Positions 24,326-32,748 of a DNA stretch of 57,608 nucleotides are shown piece after piece. Positions within the stretch are counted from its first letter, which is position 1, and the number at the start of each line of letters is the position of its first letter. Below the pieces are notes generated by a model, which was given only the letters and a program-made list of their open reading frames with translations, was not told the origin of the DNA and ran no database searches. The position numbers and the translations under genes are program-made. The stretch is from CALMFQ01 sp964495595 (GTDB lineage Bacteria; Pseudomonadota; Gammaproteobacteria; Burkholderiales; SCOH01). The DNA lies in the NCBI GenBank assembly GCA_964495595.1, contig CAZBWH010000011.1, positions 1 to 57,608 on the forward strand. Reading direction: 5' to 3'.

Positions 24326-26119
24326 TTAAACCTGCGGGTGCATTCTGGTCGTTTTGTCGGTCAGGCGATTCAGTGCGGACAGGTATGCTTTGGCTGACGC
24401 GGCAATAATATCCGTATCGGCACCCTGGCCATTCACCACGCGGCCATCCTTGGCCAGGCGGACGGTGACTTCGCCTTGGCTGTCTGTGCCGCTGGTAATC
24501 GCGTTGACTGAATACAGCTGCAGCTCTGCCTGGCTATTGATGATGGCTTCTATGGCCTTGAACGTGGCGTCTACCGGCCCGGAGCCGTTGCCGCTGCTCC
24601 GTTTTTCCTTGCCGTGATCCACCAGCACAATTTCCGCTTGGGGTTGTTCGCCCGTTTCGGTGCGTGTGGACAATGACACAAACTTATAGGCGTCAGCTTC
24701 TTGCGAGGTGGTTTCACCCCCCACCAGTGCGTACAGATCTTCATCGAAGATTTCCGATTTTTTGTCGGCCAATTCTTTAAATCGAGCAAAAGCAGCGTTC
24801 AGCGATTCTTCGCTATCCAGCTCAATGCCCAGGTCTTTCAGGCGGGTGCGGAATGCGTTGCGTCCGGAAAGCTTGCCCAGGCTGAGTTTGTTGGCTGTCC
24901 AGCCTACGTCTTCGGCGCGCATGATCTCGTAGGTTTCCCGGTGTTTCAAAACGCCGTCCTGATGAATTCCCGATTCATGGGCAAAGGCGTTGGCGCCGAC
25001 AATAGCCTTGTTCGGTTGCACCGGGTAGCCGGTAATGGTTGAGACCAGCTTGGATGCGGGTACGATTTGTGGTGTGTCGATACGGGTTTCAACATTGAAT
25101 ACGTCGCGGCGCGTGCGAACCGCCATGACGACTTCTTCCAGACTGGCGTTGCCGGCCCGCTCACCCAGCCCATTGATGGTGCATTCAACCTGCCGGGCGC
25201 CGCCGCGGACGGCTGCCAGCGAGTTGGCAACGGCCATGCCGAGATCGTTGTGGCAATGGGCAGACCAGATGACTTGGTCTGAGTTGGGCGTGCGGGCGAT
25301 CAGTTCGCGAAAGAACTGCTCGGTCGCAAAGGGTACGGCGTAGCCAACCGTGTCCGGTACATTGATCGTTCTCGCGCCCGCCTGAATGACGGCATCGAAA
25401 ATCTTGACCAGAAAATCAATCTCCGAGCGCAAGGCATCTTCAGCAGAAAATTCAACATCGTCGGTGTATTCGCGGGCAATCCTGACCGCTTTCACCGCTG
25501 CCTCGATAACCTGCTCCGGTTGCATGCGCAGCTTTTTCTCCATGTGGATCGGGCTGGTGGCAATGAAGGTGTGAATGCGGCCTTTGGCTGCCGGTTTGAT
25601 CGCTTCTCCTGCGCGGCGCACGTCACTTTCGTTAGCTCGGGAAAGCGAGCACACCGTTGATTCCTTTACAACTTCCGCAATCGCCCGGATGGCTTCGAAA
25701 TCCCCTGGGCTGGCGGCGGCAAACCCGGCTTCGATCACGTCTACACCCAGCTTTTCCAGTTGGCGGGCGATGCGGATTTTTTCATCCTTGGTCATTGCAG
25801 CGCCGGGGCTCTGTTCGCCATCGCGCAAGGTGGTGTCGAAGATGAATAAACGATCGCTCATGGTGTTCTGGCTCCTGTTGGCGAGTGGGGTGTCATTGAC
25901 AGGTTTGATGCCGTATTCATGGATGTTGAAGATACGGCCGCTTTTGGCAGCAAGCTCTGCCAGGCGATGAACTTGCGTCAGAGGAATGCTGCCGCGCTCC
26001 CGCCACTTGTATATTGCGGCACGAGACAGTGGTTCATCAGGGAAGTGCTGGTTATAGAGGTCTGCGAGTCTGGCTGGGCCGCCAAACTCGCGAATGATAC
26101 GTTCAATATCGAAAGCCAC
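24326..26119 (-). CDS. leuA: 2-isopropylmalate synthase with N-terminal HTH-like extension
   Basis: First committed step of leucine synthesis: acetyl-CoA + 2-oxoisovalerate to 2-isopropylmalate. The whole frame gives 597 residues. The enzyme itself (~511 aa) begins at residue 87, MSDRLFIFDTTLRDGEQSPGA. The HMGL-like barrel has the metal motif SAHCHNDLGMA and GLGERAGN, and a C-terminal leucine-sensing domain is at about 450-590. The first 86 residues are an extra domain (RIIREFGGPARLADLYNQHF...LSRAAIYKWRERGSIP) that looks like a Cro/phage-type helix-turn-helix. It starts at GTG 26119 with a strong GGAGG six bases upstream. A second ribosome site (GGAG) precedes ATG 25861, so a short LeuA may also be made. 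I recall an HTH of this type being catalogued as a carph-isopro domain; I could not check this. Confidence 0.92.
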   Translation of the reverse strand: MAFDIERIIREFGGPARLADLYNQHFPDEPLSRAAIYKWRERGSIPLTQVHRLAELAAKSGRIFNIHEYGIKPVNDTPLANRSQNTMSDRLFIFDTTLRDGEQSPGAAMTKDEKIRIARQLEKLGVDVIEAGFAAASPGDFEAIRAIAEVVKESTVCSLSRANESDVRRAGEAIKPAAKGRIHTFIATSPIHMEKKLRMQPEQVIEAAVKAVRIAREYTDDVEFSAEDALRSEIDFLVKIFDAVIQAGARTINVPDTVGYAVPFATEQFFRELIARTPNSDQVIWSAHCHNDLGMAVANSLAAVRGGARQVECTINGLGERAGNASLEEVVMAVRTRRDVFNVETRIDTPQIVPASKLVSTITGYPVQPNKAIVGANAFAHESGIHQDGVLKHRETYEIMRAEDVGWTANKLSLGKLSGRNAFRTRLKDLGIELDSEESLNAAFARFKELADKKSEIFDEDLYALVGGETTSQEADAYKFVSLSTRTETGEQPQAEIVLVDHGKEKRSSGNGSGPVDATFKAIEAIINSQAELQLYSVNAITSGTDSQGEVTVRLAKDGRVVNGQGADTDIIAASAKAYLSALNRLTDKTTRMHPQV

Positions 26120-26123
26120 GATC

Positions 26124-26220
26124 CCCCTCCGCAGTTGACATCATGGCATCGAGCTTAGTGCGATCTGGACGTTGTGTCAAATCGGTCTAATGGTAAATGG
26201 ATTGTATTGGACGTTTTGTC
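26124..26220 (-). promoter_or_regulatory. leuA promoter region with paired 12-base direct repeats
   Basis: Plus-strand GGACGTTGTGTC at 26167-26178 and GGACGTTTTGTC at 26209-26220 differ at one base and start 42 bases apart, four helical turns. On the leuA strand the proximal copy overlaps a possible -35 TTGACA that is 17 bases from a weak -10 TAAGCT. This is the layout expected of an operator. The distal copy touches the pssA stop codon. Confidence 0.45.
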
Positions 26221-26984
26221 TATGTTGACGGCGGGGGAGTGGCTGGTTTACGCAATCTCAGTAGCCACATGGCGTAGCCAGACAGGGCGTAGCCGACAAA
26301 GACGCCGAACAGCATCATGGGCGGGTTGCTGGAGATCAGAACTATGGCCAATACGATGACCAGCAATGCGACGAATGGCACGCTTTTGCGAGCGTTGAAT
26401 TCCTTGAAGCTGTAGTAGCGGATGTTGCTGACCATGGTGATGCCGGCAAACAGGGTGAAAGCCATCGTTATCCATGGCAAATAGCTGTGCGTTTCGGAGG
26501 TGATGCCATTTTCAACACAGATCCATACCAGGCCAGCCACCAGCGATGCTGCGGCAGGGCTGGGGAGTCCCTGAAAATAGCGCTTGTCCTGCACTTCCAG
26601 CATGGTGTTGAACCGGGCCAGACGCAGTGCGGCCCCTACTGCGTAGATGAATGCAACGATCCAGCCCAGCTTTCCCAGGCCGCGCAGCATCCAGACGTAA
26701 GAGACCAGTGCCGGCGCGACGCCGAATGACACCATGTCGGACAAGCTATCGTATTCGGCACCAAATGCGCTTTGTGTGTGAGTGAGCCTGGCAACCCGCC
26801 CATCCAGTCCATCCAGAACCATGGAGATGAAAATGGCGACGGCGGCGTGCTCGAATTTGCCGTTCATCGCCTGGATGATTGCGTAGAAGCCGCCAAACAG
26901 CGCGGCGGTTGTGAACAGGTTGGGAAGAAGATAAATGCTTTGCTGGCGAAGGGTCTTGGGTTCCCCTGAGTGCATAGGGTTCAT
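26220..26984 (-). CDS. pssA: CDP-diacylglycerol--serine O-phosphatidyltransferase
   Basis: Makes phosphatidylserine, precursor of phosphatidylethanolamine, at the inner membrane. 254 residues with about seven or eight hydrophobic segments. The CDP-alcohol phosphotransferase signature is complete: DGLDGRVARLTHTQSAFG then EYDSLSD (about 58-83), with the Asp residues that bind metal and CDP-DAG. LPNLFTTAALFGGFYAI forms the first membrane segment. It belongs to the multi-TM (type II) PssA group, not the E. coli soluble type. It lies between ilvC and leuA, a usual betaproteobacterial order, and may share their transcript despite the terminator after ilvC. Confidence 0.93.
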   Translation of the reverse strand: MNPMHSGEPKTLRQQSIYLLPNLFTTAALFGGFYAIIQAMNGKFEHAAVAIFISMVLDGLDGRVARLTHTQSAFGAEYDSLSDMVSFGVAPALVSYVWMLRGLGKLGWIVAFIYAVGAALRLARFNTMLEVQDKRYFQGLPSPAAASLVAGLVWICVENGITSETHSYLPWITMAFTLFAGITMVSNIRYYSFKEFNARKSVPFVALLVIVLAIVLISSNPPMMLFGVFVGYALSGYAMWLLRLRKPATPPPST

Positions 26985-27106
26985 GTTGCTTCCTGGGAAT
27001 GAACGACGGATTGGATTGGCTGCCCATTCTGCCAGAATGGCTCAGCGGGGGGGAGTGTTTGCGCGGTGGCCATGCAGTGCCGATCAAGCGGTGTTGCGTG
27101 TCGACC

Positions 27107-27138
27107 AAAAAAAACAGGCGTGCCAGCAGCACGCCTGT
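27107..27138 (-). terminator. Rho-independent terminator after ilvC
   Basis: A 9-bp stem (ACAGGCGTG with CACGCCTGT, 27114-27138) is followed on the minus strand by eight T residues (A run at 27107-27114). It starts 21 bases past the ilvC stop. Confidence 0.9.
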
Positions 27139-27158
27139 CGATGGCCCACGCAAGCAGA

Positions 27159-28175
<1,017 letters not shown>

Positions 28176-28256
28176 TTGAACTCCTAAGGACAAGTGAGGT
28201 GTGAGGTAAACACACAAACAGCGGGAATGCTCCCGCTGCCTGCGGCTCGTCCCTCA

Positions 28257-28748
28257 CTAGATTTTCAGAATACGCTCGCCGCGGCCAATGCCGGATGCGC
28301 CGGTGCGTACGGTTTCCAGAATCACGCTGCGATCCACGGCCTGGATGAATGCATCCAGCTTGGCGCCTGGACCGGTCAGTTCGATGGTGTAGGTCTTTTC
28401 GGTGACGTCGATGATGCGGCCACGGAAAATATCCGCCATCCGCTTCATCTCTTCGCGCTCCTTGCCGGTTGCGCGAACCTTGATCAGCATTAGCTCGCGC
28501 TCAATGTGGTCAGCCTCGTTCAGGTCAATCACCTTGACCACTTCGATCAGCTTGTTCAGCTGCTTGGTGATCTGTTCGATGATGTCGTCAGAGCCGGAGG
28601 TCACAATGGTCATGCGTGACAGCGTCGAATCTTCTGTCGGGGCAACCGACAGGGATTCGATGTTGTAACCGCGTGCAGAGAACAGGCCAGCCACACGGGA
28701 CAATGCACCTGCTTCGTTTTCAATCAGAATCGAGAGAATGTGTCGCAT
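28257..28748 (-). CDS. ilvN: Acetolactate synthase regulatory (small) subunit
   Basis: 163-residue ACT-domain subunit that stimulates the catalytic subunit and gives valine feedback inhibition. ATG 28748 (MRHILSILIENEAGALSRVAGLF) matches the family; an upstream in-frame ATG at 28757 would add three residues. The first ACT domain has ARGYNIESLSVAPTED (about 26-41), and the C-terminal domain includes FRGRIIDVTEKTY. It follows ilvB by 12 bases and is often named ilvH in this length class. Confidence 0.95.
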   Translation of the reverse strand: MRHILSILIENEAGALSRVAGLFSARGYNIESLSVAPTEDSTLSRMTIVTSGSDDIIEQITKQLNKLIEVVKVIDLNEADHIERELMLIKVRATGKEREEMKRMADIFRGRIIDVTEKTYTIELTGPGAKLDAFIQAVDRSVILETVRTGASGIGRGERILKI

Positions 28749-28760
28749 GCTGTCCATACC

Positions 28761-30521
28761 TTAGCTGAGATTGCCATAATCACGTTCTTTGAGCGTCGGA
28801 GTCTGCTGAAGGTGACGCATGTGTGGCGGAAGTGCCATCTGGTTGAGTCCCTTTCCGTTGCCTACCATCGGGAATACATTGGTTTTCGGGTCAATCATGA
28901 AGTCCATGAATACCAGACGATCTTTCAGTGCCAGCGCTTCCTTGAGTGCGCCTTCGACGTCCGCTGGCTTGCTGATGCGCATGCCGACATGGCCATACGC
29001 TTCCGCCAGCTTTACGAAATCCGGTAGTGCGTCAACATAGGATTCGGCATACCTGTTTTCATAGAACATCTCCTGCCACTGCCTCACCATGCCCAGGTAG
29101 CCGTTGTTCAGATTCACGATCTTGACCGGTGTATGGTATTGCTTGGCGGTCGACAGTTCCTGAATGTTCATCTGGATCGAAGCCTCTCCGGTAATACAGA
29201 CTACATCCCGCTCCGGATTGGCTAGCTTGGCCCCCATGGCGTAGGGAAGGCCGACGCCCATTGTTCCCAGTCCTCCCGAATTGATCCATTGGCGAGGACC
29301 CTTGAACTTGTAGTACTGCGCGGCAAACATCTGGTGCTGGCCGACATCGGAAGTGATGATCGCTTCGCCATTGGTTAACCGGTGCAGGGTTTCCACGACA
29401 AACTGCGGTTTGATGACGAGATCATCCTGCTCGTACTTGAGGCTGTTCGGGGCACGCCATTCGTCAATCTGTTTCCACCATGTCTGTAGCGCAGACGCAT
29501 CCGGGCGCTCGGGTGTTGCCCGAAGCAGGGCCAGCATCTCGTCGAGTACATCGCGGCAGTTGCCGACGATAGGTACGTCCACTTTGACTCGCTTGGCAAT
29601 CGACGATGGGTCGACATCAATGTGAATGATCTTTTTGGGGGAGGCCAGAAAGTGTCCTGGCAACGAAATGACCCGATCGTCAAACCGGGCGCCGATCGCA
29701 ATCAGCACGTCACAATACTGCATGGCCAGATTGGCTTCGTATGTGCCATGCATGCCGAGCATGCCAAGAAACTTCTCGTCATCCCCTGGGTAGGCACCCA
29801 ACCCCATCAGCGTATTTGTGCAAGGGAAGTCCAGTGTGCGAACCAGTTCGGCTACCTGGGCGCTGGCATCAGACAGTACGGCACCGCCGCCCACGTAAAC
29901 CAGTGGCCGTTTGGCTTCCGATATAACCTGAACCGCTTTTTTGATCTGGCCTGGGTGTCCCTTGTTGATCGGCGTGTATGAACGCATGTTGACTGCAGCG
30001 GGATAGCTAAACTCGATTTTTTTCTGTGTGACATCCTTGGGAATGTCGATCACAACAGGCCCAGGGCGGCCGGTAGTGGCTATGAAAAACGCCTTCTTGA
30101 ATGTCTCAGCCAGATCCGCAATATCCTTGACCAGAAAGTTGTGCTTCACACAGGGCCGGGTAATGCCTACTGTGTCAACCTCCTGAAATGCGTCCAGACC
30201 GATAGCCGGCGTTGCAACCTGCCCGGTAATGATGATCATCGGAATCGAGTCGAGATGAGCTGTTGCGATGCCTGTGACGGCATTGGTTACGCCAGGTCCC
30301 GATGTCACCAGCGCCACGCCGATGCGGTTGCTGGAACGGGAGTAGGCGTCAGCAGCGTGAACCGCGGCCTGTTCGTGTCTTACCAGGATGTGTTTGAATT
30401 TGTTTTGTTTGAAAATTGCATCGTAGATTTCAAGTACGGCACCGCCCGGATAGCCGAAGACGTATTCAACGCCTTCCTCTGCCAGGCAGCGCGCTACTAT
30501 TTCTGCGCCTGTTAGTTCCAT
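28761..30521 (-). CDS. ilvB: Acetolactate synthase catalytic (large) subunit
   Basis: Thiamine-diphosphate enzyme that joins two pyruvates, or pyruvate and 2-oxobutyrate, at the start of valine/isoleucine synthesis. 586 residues. The catalytic Glu is in RHEQAAVHAADAYSR (about 48-62). The FAD/TPP core includes VTSGPGVTNAVTG, and the C-terminal TPP domain has SGGLGTMGVGLPYAMGAK. The TPP/Mg motif reads CITGEASIQMNIQEL, whereas E. coli has GDGS at that point. It begins the ilvBNC operon and is preceded by a long gene-free leader. Confidence 0.96.
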   Translation of the reverse strand: MELTGAEIVARCLAEEGVEYVFGYPGGAVLEIYDAIFKQNKFKHILVRHEQAAVHAADAYSRSSNRIGVALVTSGPGVTNAVTGIATAHLDSIPMIIITGQVATPAIGLDAFQEVDTVGITRPCVKHNFLVKDIADLAETFKKAFFIATTGRPGPVVIDIPKDVTQKKIEFSYPAAVNMRSYTPINKGHPGQIKKAVQVISEAKRPLVYVGGGAVLSDASAQVAELVRTLDFPCTNTLMGLGAYPGDDEKFLGMLGMHGTYEANLAMQYCDVLIAIGARFDDRVISLPGHFLASPKKIIHIDVDPSSIAKRVKVDVPIVGNCRDVLDEMLALLRATPERPDASALQTWWKQIDEWRAPNSLKYEQDDLVIKPQFVVETLHRLTNGEAIITSDVGQHQMFAAQYYKFKGPRQWINSGGLGTMGVGLPYAMGAKLANPERDVVCITGEASIQMNIQELSTAKQYHTPVKIVNLNNGYLGMVRQWQEMFYENRYAESYVDALPDFVKLAEAYGHVGMRISKPADVEGALKEALALKDRLVFMDFMIDPKTNVFPMVGNGKGLNQMALPPHMRHLQQTPTLKERDYGNLS

Positions 30522-30918
30522 GTCAAACCCTTAAAATATCTGCCAAACTTTTGGATGAGTGCGAACTAAATGTTCGGGGTGGCCGGACGGGCTCCCGTAA
30601 TTGTCTCCGAACAGATGTGGCTGTATCGGAACTGGAACAGGCTCAGTTACTGTTGGTAAACTCAGCTGTTATTGCCTGACTCTGCTGTTTTAGACAGCGC
30701 CGGGCGTGAAGTTTTGCGACCGCGGGTGCGCGGCGCCAGAAACCCTGTTCAGAACCTTAAACAGTAATGGATAGCCGTGCTGCCGGTCAAGTGTCTACGT
30801 CTCCATTTGAACTGTCAGCGCGGGGTTTGTTACCATTTGACTGACTCATGATTGGGCTTGATTGCGCACAGGGTTCGGATGGCCGACAATCACACTATGA
30901 TGACAACGGAGCATACAT
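30522..30918. other. Intergenic region between ilvB and the sigma factor gene
   Basis: 397 bases between divergent genes. On the minus strand there is a TTGACC near 30800 that could be part of an ilvB promoter, implying a leader of about 250 bases. I looked for an attenuator leader peptide rich in Ile, Val or Leu and found none: the one short ATG frame (18 codons, MSQSNGNKPR...) has no such run. A weak 5-bp stem GCTGT/ACAGC occurs near 30700. The sigma gene promoter must lie at the right end. Confidence 0.4.
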
Positions 30919-31488
30919 CTGGCTTCTCGACAGGAATTATCCGCTTTTTTGGCTGAAACCGATCGCCGCGCGTTCAAGTATGCATTGTTTGCGTTGCGTG
31001 ACGAAGAGGCTGCGCTGGATGTGGTGCAGGATGCCATGCTCAAGCTTGCCGAACATTACTCCGACCGTCCGCCTGATGAGTTGCCGGCGTTGTTTCAGCG
31101 GATTTTGCAAAACCGGATCAGGGATCAGTTTCGCAGACAGAAGGTTCGGTCGCTCTGGACGACCTTATTGTCGTCGCTGTCTTCCGGAGACGATCACGAT
31201 GGTGATGTGGATCCCCTGGATCGATTGGATGTAACCGAACACGTTGATGGTCAGAGCGGCCCCGAGGATCTGGTTGAGCGGCAACGATTGCTGGATGTGA
31301 TCGAGGAGGGCTTGGAATGTTTGCCTGCACGTCAACGGCAAGCGTTCCTGCTGCGTTATTGGGAAGATATGGACGTTGCCGAAACGGCTGAGGCGATGGG
31401 GTGTACTGAAGGAAGCGTAAAGACGCATTGTTCCCGTGCATCGCATGCACTGGCGGAATGGTTGAGAAAAAAGGGGGTCGAGCGATGA
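30919..31488 (+). CDS. Sigma-70 family (ECF-type) RNA polymerase sigma factor, probable CTG start
   Basis: Small sigma factor with regions 2 and 4. Region 2 is RRAFKYALFALRDEEAALDVVQDAMLKLAEHY, and region 4 has LECLPARQRQAFLLRYWEDMDVAETAEAMGCTEGSVKTHCSRASHAL (HTH). Between them lies an acidic linker (SSGDDHDGDVDPLDRL). The only ordinary start codon in frame is TTG at 30949. Reading upstream from it the frame continues ASRQELSAF back to a CTG at 30919, which has GGAG seven bases upstream; relatives begin with similar MAS-x-x-ELSDFL residues. I therefore take CTG as the start. The downstream gene overlaps by 4 bases. Confidence 0.88.
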   Translation: MASRQELSAFLAETDRRAFKYALFALRDEEAALDVVQDAMLKLAEHYSDRPPDELPALFQRILQNRIRDQFRRQKVRSLWTTLLSSLSSGDDHDGDVDPLDRLDVTEHVDGQSGPEDLVERQRLLDVIEEGLECLPARQRQAFLLRYWEDMDVAETAEAMGCTEGSVKTHCSRASHALAEWLRKKGVER

Positions 31489-31841
31489 ATGAGCAGGAAT
31501 TCGGTCGCAGGATCAGGGTGGAGCTTGATTCAGGATTGGATCGGCTTGACGAACGAGTGAAGGCCAGGTTGACGTCTGCACGTCAGACGGCGCTGCTGTC
31601 AATTCGGCCCGGTGCCCGCACGGTAACCGGCTTGGCTGTGGTGGATGGCTGGCTGGCTCGACGTGACAGGCATCCGGGATATGTTTTTTCAGGTTTGGTG
31701 CTGGCGTTTTTCCTTGCCGGAGCATGGATGTCGATGCCAGCCGATAATGTGGAAGATGACATTGATGCCATTTTGCTGGCGGATGATTTACCTGTTCAGG
31801 CCTATGTGGATCACCGGTTTGATCGATGGCTAGGGCGCTGA
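31485..31841 (+). CDS. DUF3619 single-pass membrane protein (possible anti-sigma factor)
   Basis: 118 residues. The charged N-terminal cytoplasmic half (MNEQEFGRRIRVELDSGLDRLDERVKARL) resembles the start of anti-sigma proteins. One membrane helix is at about 67-84 (YVFSGLVLAFFLAGAWM), followed by a short acidic periplasmic tail. The DUF3619 family is found next to sigma factors in betaproteobacteria. Start and stop overlap both neighbours (4 and 16 bases), so stoichiometry is probably fixed by translational coupling. The anti-sigma role is inference from topology and position. Confidence 0.75.
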   Translation: MNEQEFGRRIRVELDSGLDRLDERVKARLTSARQTALLSIRPGARTVTGLAVVDGWLARRDRHPGYVFSGLVLAFFLAGAWMSMPADNVEDDIDAILLADDLPVQAYVDHRFDRWLGR

Positions 31842-32230
31842 TTCCGGTATTCGTGTTGTGTTTGGCGTGGGCCGGCTGGAGCTTCGCTGATCCAGTGCCG
31901 GCCCCTCTGCGTTGGGCGCAATTGTCCGCACAGCAACAACAGATTCTTGCCCCCTTGGCCAGTGAATGGGACGGGTTTTCCGACCAGCAGCGGATCCGCC
32001 TTCAGGGTGTGGCCGAGAAGTACATGCGCATGACGCCTGTAGAGCAGGCGCGTGTGCAGTCGCGCCTGCGGGAGTGGGCTTTGCTGACGCCTGAGCAGCG
32101 CAAGCTTGCACGTCAGAATTATCGCCAGTTGCATGACCTGCCCCAATCCGAGCGATTGGCGGTGAAGCGCAAGATACAGCAGTCCACAGTGACCAGTGGC
32201 AACCAGCCTGTGGGACAACCGGGCCGCTAA
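31826..32230 (+). CDS. DUF3106 periplasmic protein
   Basis: 134 residues with a signal peptide (MARALIPVFVLCLAWAGWSFA, cut about 21-22). The mature part is helical and rich in Gln, Arg and Leu, with repeated LSAQQQQILAPL / FSDQQRIRLQGVAEKY / LTPEQRKLARQNYRQL units. These resemble the LTPEQ motifs of CpxP/Spy/CnrX-type periplasmic helical sensors. Position after the putative anti-sigma supports a sensing role, but no metal-binding His cluster is visible. It overlaps the preceding gene by 16 bases and ends against the RDD gene. Confidence 0.75.
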   Translation: MARALIPVFVLCLAWAGWSFADPVPAPLRWAQLSAQQQQILAPLASEWDGFSDQQRIRLQGVAEKYMRMTPVEQARVQSRLREWALLTPEQRKLARQNYRQLHDLPQSERLAVKRKIQQSTVTSGNQPVGQPGR

Positions 32231-32748
32231 TGACTGTTGCTCCGTTATGGCGCCGTTTCATGTGCTTTGTTTACGAGTCTCTGCTCGTTGTAGTTCTTGC
32301 TTTGGTCTCCAGCGCAGCCTTTTACCCTTTGGTACGCATTCTTCCCGCTGCAATCGCCAGCCACATTCAGTTCCTGTTTCTGTTGGGGGTACTTGGCTGT
32401 TATTTTGTATGGTGCTGGCGGCGTTCAGGCCAGACTTTGCCAATGAAGACGTGGGGAATCCGGCTTGAGTCGGAAGCGGGGTGTCTGGTAACCCCGTGGC
32501 GTGCGGCAGTGCGGTACGCGTTGTGCCTGGCTTTGTATTGCCCGTTAGTGGCAGTCAGCGTATGGGGATATTTCCGTCCCGGTCAGGCCAGTCCATACGT
32601 TCTGGGCACGGCGCTGCTGGTCGGCGTGAGCTGGGCGCGGGCGTGCATCAGCGCCGACGGACAGTTCCTGCATGACAGGCTGGCGGGGTCTCGTCTCGTT
32701 ATGGCTTGCCGCCAGACCGCTAACGCCGCTCCTGATGAAAGGTCATGA
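32230..32748 (+). CDS. RDD family membrane protein
   Basis: 172 residues with three or four hydrophobic segments (VYESLLVVVLALVSSAAFYPL, IQFLFLLGVLGCYFVWCW and a later pair). The RDD pattern is PLWRRFMCFVYES near the start and the C-terminal FLHDRLAGSRLV, with the Arg and Asp residues typical of the family. Function is generally unknown; some members are proposed transporters. It follows DUF3106 with a one-base overlap and runs 29 bases into the convergent lptG. Confidence 0.8.
   Translation: MTVAPLWRRFMCFVYESLLVVVLALVSSAAFYPLVRILPAAIASHIQFLFLLGVLGCYFVWCWRRSGQTLPMKTWGIRLESEAGCLVTPWRAAVRYALCLALYCPLVAVSVWGYFRPGQASPYVLGTALLVGVSWARACISADGQFLHDRLAGSRLVMACRQTANAAPDERS

Noticed and set aside
30795..30860. 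Short minus-strand ATG frame as an ilvB attenuation leader peptide
   Set aside because: The 18-codon peptide has no run of Ile, Val or Leu and no terminator/antiterminator pair was visible.
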